Source of the DNA: an uncultured Eubacteriales bacterium
GTDB taxonomy: Bacteria > Bacillota > Clostridia > Oscillospirales > Oscillospiraceae
DNA length: 39,767 nucleotides
Direction of reading: 5' to 3'
Assembly: GCA_949289455.1 (NCBI GenBank)
Contig: CASEOA010000016.1
Span: 1-39,767 of the forward strand
Position numbers and translations under genes: made by a program. Of this stretch, positions 34,498-39,767 are shown piece by piece. Under the pieces are notes generated by a model. That model made no database searches, was not told the origin of the DNA, and saw nothing but the letters and a program-made list of their open reading frames with translations. Numbering within the stretch: the stretch's first letter is position 1; each line of letters begins with the position of its first letter.

Positions 34498-34525
34498 TTG
34501 ACATTTTCTGTACAAGGTATATACT
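34498..34525 (+). promoter_or_regulatory. Promoter of the sugar importer operon
   Basis: A consensus TTGACA (34498-34503), a 16-bp spacer and TATACT (34520-34525), followed by a leader of about 70 bases. The overlap with operator-like sequence suggests repression by AraR. Confidence 0.8.
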
Positions 34526-34599
34526 TACAGGCAAGGAGCCTTCGGGCTCAAGCCATCGGCCCATCTGGGGCCGGACAATTTGAAATGGAGGAATTTGGC

Positions 34600-35709
34600 A
34601 TGAAGAAGAAACTGCTTGCTCTGCTCCTTGCTCTGGGCATGGGCGCTTCCCTGGCCGCCTGCGGCGGCGGCGGTGGTACCACCCAGACCCCCGCCGGCGG
34701 TGAGAGCACTCCCCCCGCCAGCACCGAGACCACCCCCGCCGGCGGCGAGGAGACCACCCCCGCTACTTCCGGCGAGGTGATCACCGTTGGCTTCGCTCAG
34801 GTGGGCCACGAGTCCGACTGGCGTACCGCTTCCACCAAGTCCGCTCAGGACGTGTTCTCCGCTGAGAACGGCTATGAGCTGTCCTTTGTGGACTGCGACA
34901 ACGACTCCGCCGCTCAGCTGGAGGCTGTCCGTAACTTCATCCAGCAGGGTGTGGACTACATCATCATCGACCCCATCGTTGCCACTGGCTGGGACGCCGT
35001 CCTGACCGAGTGTGAGGATGCCGGCATCCCCGTCATCGTCATTGACCGTACCATCGACGACTCCGACAAGTACGTCTCCTGGGTCGGCTCCGACTTTAAG
35101 GTTGAGGGTCTGGCCTGCGGCGAGTGGCTGAAGGCCTATGCTGCCGACAAGGGCATCACCGAGATCAACGCCCTGGTCATCGAGGGCTCCGTGGGCGCCT
35201 CCGCCACCATCGGCCGTACCGACGGCTTCAAGGAGATCGCTGACCGCGAGGGCTGGACCATCCTCGACTCCCAGTCCGGTGACTTCACCGAGGCTGGCGG
35301 CCAGGAGGTTATGGAGTCCTACTGCCAGAGCTATGCCGGCCAGTTCAACGTGGTCATCTGCCAGAACGATAACGAGGCCGCCGGCGCCATGACCGCCATG
35401 GACAACGCTGGCGTCACCTACGGCGTGGACGGCGACGTGATCCTGGTGTCCTTCGACGCCAACAAGCCCTATGTCCAGATGGTCATGGAAGGCAAGATCA
35501 ACGCCAACTTCGAGTGCAACCCCATGGCTGCCCCCACCGTTGCTGAGATCATCCAGCAGCTGGAGGCCGGCGAGACTCCCGAGAAGGAGATCTACGTTTC
35601 CGAGTCCTGGTTCGTGGCCGAGGATAACGTGACCACCATCACCGTCAACGGCGAGGAGCAGGAGTGCATCTACGTCACCCAGGAAGTCCTGGATGCCCGT
35701 CCCTACTAA
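34600..35709 (+). CDS. YtfQ-like sugar-binding lipoprotein of an ABC importer
   Basis: A 369-residue lipoprotein. ATG at 34600 follows GGAGGAA and gives a lipoprotein signal, MKKKLLALLLALGMGASLAA before C21. A Thr/Pro/Gly-rich linker runs to about residue 60. The rest is a LacI-family periplasmic-binding fold: VGFAQVGHESDWRTAS, VATGWDAVLTECEDAGIPVI, DRTIDD, GSVGASATIGRTDGF and SQSGDFTEAGGQEVMESY. These stretches closely parallel E. coli YtfQ, the galactofuranose-binding protein. With AraR and AraA beside it, L-arabinose in its furanose form is the best guess for the ligand. A hairpin terminator after the gene fits higher expression than the transport subunits. Codon use is very C-rich, as in highly expressed genes. 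Confidence 0.9.
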   Translation: MKKKLLALLLALGMGASLAACGGGGGTTQTPAGGESTPPASTETTPAGGEETTPATSGEVITVGFAQVGHESDWRTASTKSAQDVFSAENGYELSFVDCDNDSAAQLEAVRNFIQQGVDYIIIDPIVATGWDAVLTECEDAGIPVIVIDRTIDDSDKYVSWVGSDFKVEGLACGEWLKAYAADKGITEINALVIEGSVGASATIGRTDGFKEIADREGWTILDSQSGDFTEAGGQEVMESYCQSYAGQFNVVICQNDNEAAGAMTAMDNAGVTYGVDGDVILVSFDANKPYVQMVMEGKINANFECNPMAAPTVAEIIQQLEAGETPEKEIYVSESWFVAEDNVTTITVNGEEQECIYVTQEVLDARPY

Positions 35710-35745
35710 GACCGGTCCTCAACTGAATCGGCAGCAAGCATCCCC

Positions 35746-35782
35746 AGGGAGGACCCCCGGTAATTCCCGGGTCCTCCCTTTT
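35746..35782 (+). terminator. Intercistronic hairpin after the binding-protein gene
   Basis: AGGGAGGACCC (35746-35756) is perfectly complementary to GGGTCCTCCCT (35769-35779) and is followed by TTTT. It probably works as a partial terminator or mRNA-stabilising stem, lowering ATPase and permease output relative to the binding protein. Confidence 0.8.
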
Positions 35783-35800
35783 GATTTCGAGGTGATAGTT

Positions 35801-37321
35801 TTGGAAGATAACATCGTTCTGACCGCGCGGGGCATCTGTATGACCTTCCCCGGGGTAAAAGCCCTGGAAAATGTGGACTTCACCCTCCGCCGGGGTGAGA
35901 TTCACGCCCTGATGGGGGAAAACGGAGCGGGTAAGTCCACCCTCATCAAGTGCCTGACCGGCATCAACGACTTTGAGGCCGGCGAAATCCGGGTAGCCGG
36001 CATCGACGGTCCGGTGAAAAACCGCAACACCCAGGACGCCCAGAAGGTGGGCATCTCCACCGTGTACCAAGAGGTCAACCTCTGCCCCAACCTGAGCGTG
36101 GCGGAGAACCTGTACATCGGTCGGGAGCCTATGACCCCCTTCCACACCATCGACCGCCGGGCCATGAACAAGAAGGCCGACGAGCTGGTGAAGCGTCTGG
36201 ACATCAAGGTGGACGTTACCCAGAACCTGGAAAACTACTCCCTGGCCATCCAGCAGATGATTGCCATCGCCCGGGCGGTGGACATGGATTGTAAGGCCCT
36301 CATCCTGGACGAGCCCACCTCTTCCCTGGACGACACCGAGGTGGAGAAGCTCTTCAAGATGATGCTCCAGCTGAAGGAGCACGGGGTGGGTATCGTGTTT
36401 GTCACCCACTTCCTGGAGCAGGTGTACGCCGTGTGCGACCGGATCACCGTGCTGCGCAATGGTACCCTGGTGGGCGAGTATCCGGTGGCCGAGCTGCCCC
36501 GGGTGAAACTGGTGGCCGCCATGATGGGCAAGGACTTCGACGACCTGGCCTCCATCAAGCCCGAAGGCTTCACCTATGACGCCGAGGCTCCTCTGGAGAT
36601 CGAGGCCCGGGGCCTCAGCCACAAGGGTACCATCAAGCCCTTCGACCTGGACATCCACAAGGGCGAGGTCATCGGCCTCACCGGCCTGCTGGGCTCCGGC
36701 CGCAGCGAGCTGGCCCGGGCCATCTACGGCGCCGACAAGGCCCAGACCGGCACCCTGAAGGTGGGCGGCAAAGAGGCCAAGATCAACCAGCCCATCGACG
36801 CCATGAACCTGGGCATGGGCCTGCTGCCCGACGACCGTAAGGCCGAGGGCATCATCGGCGACCTGTCCGTCCGGGAGAACATCATCCTGGCCCTCCAGGC
36901 CAAGCGGGGCATGTTCAAGCAGCTGCCCCGGGCCAAGCAGGAGGAGATTGCCGACCGGTACATCGACCTGCTGCAAATCAAGACGGCCACCCGGGAGACC
37001 CCCATCAAGCAGCTCTCCGGCGGCAACCAGCAGAAGGCCATTCTGGCCCGGTGGCTGGCCACCGATCCCAGTTTCCTCATCCTGGACGAGCCCACCCGTG
37101 GTATCGACATCGGCACCAAGACCGAGATTCAGAAGCTCATCATCCAGCTGGCCGGCGAGGGCAAGAGCATTATGTTCATCTCCTCCGAGATCGAGGAGAT
37201 GCTGCGTACCTGCAACCGCATGGCGGTGCTGCGGGACGGCGCCAAGGTAGGCGAGCTGGACGGCGAGTTGACCCAGGAGCGGGTCATGGCCGCCATTGCG
37301 GGAGGTGCGAACGATGAGTAA
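35801..37321 (+). CDS. YtfR-like sugar ABC importer ATPase (two NBDs)
   Basis: A 506-residue cytosolic ATPase with two nucleotide-binding domains, the standard length for AraG/MglA/YtfR proteins. I chose TTG at 35801 because GAGG (35789-35792) lies eight bases upstream; an in-frame GTG at 35792 overlaps that site. The first NBD has Walker A GENGAGKSTL, an atypical signature (YSLAIQQMIAIARA) and Walker B ALILDEPTSSLDD. The second NBD has the degenerate GLLGSGRSELARAIYG, a normal LSGGNQQKAILARW and LILDEPTRGID. This pairing is typical of the family. Its stop overlaps the next ORF by eight bases. Confidence 0.92.
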   Translation: MEDNIVLTARGICMTFPGVKALENVDFTLRRGEIHALMGENGAGKSTLIKCLTGINDFEAGEIRVAGIDGPVKNRNTQDAQKVGISTVYQEVNLCPNLSVAENLYIGREPMTPFHTIDRRAMNKKADELVKRLDIKVDVTQNLENYSLAIQQMIAIARAVDMDCKALILDEPTSSLDDTEVEKLFKMMLQLKEHGVGIVFVTHFLEQVYAVCDRITVLRNGTLVGEYPVAELPRVKLVAAMMGKDFDDLASIKPEGFTYDAEAPLEIEARGLSHKGTIKPFDLDIHKGEVIGLTGLLGSGRSELARAIYGADKAQTGTLKVGGKEAKINQPIDAMNLGMGLLPDDRKAEGIIGDLSVRENIILALQAKRGMFKQLPRAKQEEIADRYIDLLQIKTATRETPIKQLSGGNQQKAILARWLATDPSFLILDEPTRGIDIGTKTEIQKLIIQLAGEGKSIMFISSEIEEMLRTCNRMAVLRDGAKVGELDGELTQERVMAAIAGGANDE

Positions 37322-38393
37322 CCTGAAAAAACTCACCCAGAAGCGGCTGTTCCTGCCAGTGTTCTGTATGATCCTGGTACTGTGCATCAACATGGTGTAC
37401 GATGTGGCCTCCGGGAACGCGTTCTATAACTTTTTCGAGATTACCCTGACCAACGGCCTGCTCAGCGGCCGTCTGATCAACATCCTCAACCGCGGCAGCG
37501 AGGTGGCCATCCTGGCCATCGGCATGACCCTGGTGGTCTCCGCCTCCGCCGGTACCGATATCTCCGTGGGTTCCGTCATGAGCCTGTGCGCCTCCTTCTG
37601 CTGCATGCTGGTGGCCGGCTTCGGCGTGTCCTCCGTGTCCAGTGCCGAGGAGTTCGCCATGCCTCTGGCTGTGGGCCTCATTGGCGCCCTGCTGATGGGC
37701 TGCCTGTGCGGCGCCTTCAACGGCGGCCTGGTGGCTTACTTGAATATCCAACCCATGGTGGCCACCCTGATTTTGTGGTCGGCCGCCCGGGCCATCGGCC
37801 TGCTGCTGTGCAACAACCTGATCGTGTACATCCGCGTGCCTGAGTACGGCGTGTTCGGCGGCTATGTGGGCCCCATCCCCACCCCCATCATCATTGCCGC
37901 CGTCTGCGTGGCGGTGATTTCGGTGGTGCTGAAAAAGACCGCCATGGGCATGTACGTCCAGTCCGTGGGCATCAACAAGAAGGCCAGCCGCATCGCCGGC
38001 CTGAACTCCAAGAAGATCATCTTCGTGTGCTACCTGATCTGTGGCCTGTGCGCCGGCATCGCCGGTATCGTGGCCTCCTCCCGGATCACCAGCGCCGACT
38101 CCAACAACATCGGCCTGGACATGGAGCTGGACGCCATCCTGGCCGTGGCCCTGGGCGGCAACAGCCTGGGCGGCGGTAAGTTTAACCTGGCCGGCTCCAT
38201 CATCGGCGCCTACACCATTCAGGCCATTACCACCACCATGTACAACATGGGCGTGTCCTCCGCCGTCACCCCGGTGTTCAAGGCCATCGTGGTCATCGTC
38301 ATCGTGGCGGTTCAGGCCCCGCCGGTGAAGGCCTGGTTCAAAAAGCGCTCCGCCGCCAAGGCTGTGGCGCAGAAGGGGGTGGCCAGCGTATGA
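37314..38393 (+). CDS. YtfT-like sugar ABC importer permease
   Basis: A 359-residue inner-membrane permease of the ribose/xylose (BPD_transp_2) family, with about 8-10 hydrophobic segments. ATG at 37314 has GGAGG at 37301-37305. Motifs match E. coli YtfT: AILAIGMTLVVSASAGTDIS, NIQPMVATLILWSAAR, SVGINKKASRIAGLNSKKI, LCAGIAGIVASSRI, LELDAILAVALGGNSLGGG (here MELDAILAV) and GKFNLAGSIIGA. The overlap with the ATPase gene (8 bases) and with the next permease gene (4 bases) shows tight coupling. It forms the channel with the second permease, so the importer is a heteromeric type. Confidence 0.92.
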   Translation: MSNLKKLTQKRLFLPVFCMILVLCINMVYDVASGNAFYNFFEITLTNGLLSGRLINILNRGSEVAILAIGMTLVVSASAGTDISVGSVMSLCASFCCMLVAGFGVSSVSSAEEFAMPLAVGLIGALLMGCLCGAFNGGLVAYLNIQPMVATLILWSAARAIGLLLCNNLIVYIRVPEYGVFGGYVGPIPTPIIIAAVCVAVISVVLKKTAMGMYVQSVGINKKASRIAGLNSKKIIFVCYLICGLCAGIAGIVASSRITSADSNNIGLDMELDAILAVALGGNSLGGGKFNLAGSIIGAYTIQAITTTMYNMGVSSAVTPVFKAIVVIVIVAVQAPPVKAWFKKRSAAKAVAQKGVASV

Positions 38394-39436
38394 GTAAGCC
38401 TGCCAACGCGCTGAAAGAGCGCAAGCAGATGAACAGCAACACCGTGCTGCTGATCATCACCATCGTCCTGTTTGTGATCCTCTATGCCGGCGGCTGCGTG
38501 GCCTACGCCAGCAAGGGCTTCACCACGGTGCAGACCTTCCTCAACCTCTTCCGCACCAACGCCGGCCTGATCTGCGTGGCCTGCGGCATGACCTGCGTCA
38601 TGCTTACCGGCGGTATCGACATTTCCGTGGGCTCCCTGGTGGCCCTGGACTGTATGCTGCTGGCCCAGGGCATGGGCGAGTGGAACATGAGCGCCCCCGT
38701 CATGATTATCCTGGTGCTGGTCATCGGCCTGGTGTTCGGCCTGTTCATGGGCTTCTGCGTGGGCTATCTGGAGATCCAGCCCTTCATCGTCACCATGGCC
38801 GGCATGTTCTTCGCCAGAGGCATGACCGCCGTTATCTCCACCAACCAGCTGTCCATCACCGCCGATGTGGACCAGTTCTTCTATGACCTGGCCAACTTCC
38901 GCATCTACCTGCCCTTCGGCGGCACCGTCAACCGGGCGGGCAAGGTGGTCATGCCCTACATCGGTGTGGGCGTGGTCATCGCCCTGGTGGTGCTGGTGGC
39001 CATCTTCCTGATCCTGCGCTACACCAAGTTCGGCCGCTCCCTGTACGCCGTGGGCGGCAGCGAGCAGTCCGCCGCCATGATGGGCCTGGACGTGAAAAAG
39101 ACCAAGATGAAGGCCTACGTCCTGTCCTCCTTCCTGTGCTCCATCGGCGGCATCTGCTACTGCATGAACACCATGTCCGCCTCGGTGTCCCAGGCCACCG
39201 GCATGGAGATGGACGCCATCTCCTCCGCCGTCATCGGCGGCACCCTGCTCACCGGCGGCGTGGGCAACGTCATCGGCTCCCTGTTCGGTGTGCTCATCAA
39301 CGGCACCATCTCCACCATCGTCAAGACCAACGGTAAGCTGGCCTCCTCCTGGCCCAACATCCTTACCGCTGTGCTGCTGTGCTTCTTCATCGTCCTCCAG
39401 AGCGTGTTCGCCATGCTGAAGGACCGCAAGAAGTAA
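38390..39436 (+). CDS. YjfF-like sugar ABC importer permease
   Basis: A 348-residue permease, second of the pair, starting at the ATGA overlap with the upstream stop. Motifs parallel E. coli YjfF: GMTCVMLTGGIDISVGSLVA, EIQPFIVTMAGMFFARGMTA, FGRSLYAVGGSEQSAAMMGL, MEMDAISSAVIGGTLLTGGV and GNVIGSLFGVLINGTISTIV. Two different permeases in one importer, rather than one used twice, is the signature of the YtfQRT-YjfF type and sets it apart from AraFGH and RbsABC. A strong hairpin terminator follows. Confidence 0.92.
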   Translation: MSKPANALKERKQMNSNTVLLIITIVLFVILYAGGCVAYASKGFTTVQTFLNLFRTNAGLICVACGMTCVMLTGGIDISVGSLVALDCMLLAQGMGEWNMSAPVMIILVLVIGLVFGLFMGFCVGYLEIQPFIVTMAGMFFARGMTAVISTNQLSITADVDQFFYDLANFRIYLPFGGTVNRAGKVVMPYIGVGVVIALVVLVAIFLILRYTKFGRSLYAVGGSEQSAAMMGLDVKKTKMKAYVLSSFLCSIGGICYCMNTMSASVSQATGMEMDAISSAVIGGTLLTGGVGNVIGSLFGVLINGTISTIVKTNGKLASSWPNILTAVLLCFFIVLQSVFAMLKDRKK

Positions 39437-39458
39437 TCCCATTCCTCCAAGCGTTGCC

Positions 39459-39534
39459 GGCCACCCGGGGGCGACGGCCTGGGCCAGCTGCAAGTTTCTT
39501 CCGGCCCCAGACCGTCCCTCCGGGTGGCCTTTTT
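39459..39534 (+). terminator. Large hairpin terminator between importer operon and araA
   Basis: GGCCACCCGG (39459-39468) pairs with CCGGGTGGCC (39520-39529). An inner, imperfect stem (GACGGCCTGGGCC with GGCCCCAGACCGTC) extends it, and TTTTT follows. No promoter was seen between it and araA, so araA may be reached by read-through. Confidence 0.78.
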
Positions 39535-39566
39535 GCCCTATTTTTTATGAAATGAGGTAGATGAAC

Positions 39567-39767
39567 ATGAACAACAAAGAATTCTGGTTCGTGGTAGGCA
39601 GTCAGTTCCTGTACGGTCCCGAGGTGCTGGAGACCGTGGCCGCCCGTGCCGCCGAGATGGCGGACAAGCTCAACGCCTCCGGCAACCTGCCCTGCAAGCT
39701 GGTGTACAAGGTGACCGCCAAGACCAACAAGGAGATCGCCGACGTGGTCAAGGAGGCCAACTACGAC
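39567..39767 (+). CDS. araA: L-arabinose isomerase, N-terminal fragment (cut by window end)
   Basis: An open frame of 67 codons running off the window. It begins MNNKEFWFVVGSQFLYGPEV and contains NLPCKLVYK and a final EANYD, which match the N-terminus of AraA (E. coli: WFVIGSQHLYGPE, LPCKLV, ANYD). AraA converts L-arabinose to L-ribulose. ATG at 39567 lies nine bases from GAGG (39554-39557); the ATG at 39561 is only three bases away. It confirms the arabinose theme of the neighbouring regulator and importer. araB and araD probably follow outside the window. Confidence 0.93.
   Translation, partial: MNNKEFWFVVGSQFLYGPEVLETVAARAAEMADKLNASGNLPCKLVYKVTAKTNKEIADVVKEANYD

Larger units (their letters stand above)
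34032..34599. other. Divergent AT-rich regulatory region of the arabinose locus
   Basis: No gene is seen. The stretch 34270-34470 is far more AT-rich than the genes on either side. The araR promoter and an operator-like site lie at 34115-34143, and the importer promoter with operator-like sites at 34480-34525. I found no convincing catabolite-repression (cre) site. Confidence 0.7.

Overview
The window looks like chromosomal DNA of a GC-rich, Gram-positive anaerobic gut Firmicute of the Oscillospiraceae/Flavonifractor type. This is inferred from strong AGGAGG ribosome sites, two T-box leaders, SLH-anchored surface proteins, cohesin and dockerin modules, an indolepyruvate:ferredoxin oxidoreductase, and an AraR-type arabinose locus. 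No rRNA, tRNA, CRISPR or transposase genes were seen.

Positions 1-23050 are an extracellular-protein island. It starts with a small SLH protein (165-1286). Next come a 2549-residue secreted protein (about 35-38 BspA-type leucine-rich repeats, a von Willebrand A domain, a probable beta-propeller and CARDB-like domains) and a translationally coupled orphan gene (9394-10017). Two divergent operons follow. On the minus strand a dockerin gene, broken by one in-frame TAG, precedes a cohesin/LRR gene. On the plus strand lie a cohesin-like/copper-amine-oxidase-N protein, a dockerin protein, and a 1731-residue protein with a cohesin-like N-terminus and three C-terminal SLH domains. A secreted transglutaminase-like protein closes the island. 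None of the cohesin/dockerin proteins carries a visible glycoside hydrolase, so this looks like a small non-enzymatic surface assembly tied to the wall by SLH domains.

Positions 23058-32898, all minus strand, form an aryl-acid/aromatic amino acid module. A thioesterase gene is followed by two transcription units, each with a near-identical promoter and T-box leader. The first T-box reads TAC (Tyr) and precedes an AMP-dependent acyl-CoA ligase and a sodium/solute symporter. The second reads TTC (Phe) and precedes iorA, iorB, a phenylacetate-CoA ligase, an ACT-domain protein and an aminotransferase. Induction by uncharged tRNA suggests that the enzymes run in the anabolic direction: import and activation of aryl acids, reductive carboxylation to arylpyruvate, then transamination to Phe/Tyr.

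Positions 32970-39767 are an L-arabinose locus. A divergent AraR-like repressor faces a sugar ABC importer whose four proteins match the YtfQ-YtfR-YtfT-YjfF (galactofuranose) type, followed by the start of araA, cut by the window end. AraR-like operators lie in both divergent promoters. A plausible reading is uptake of L-arabinofuranose, the pentose counterpart of galactofuranose.
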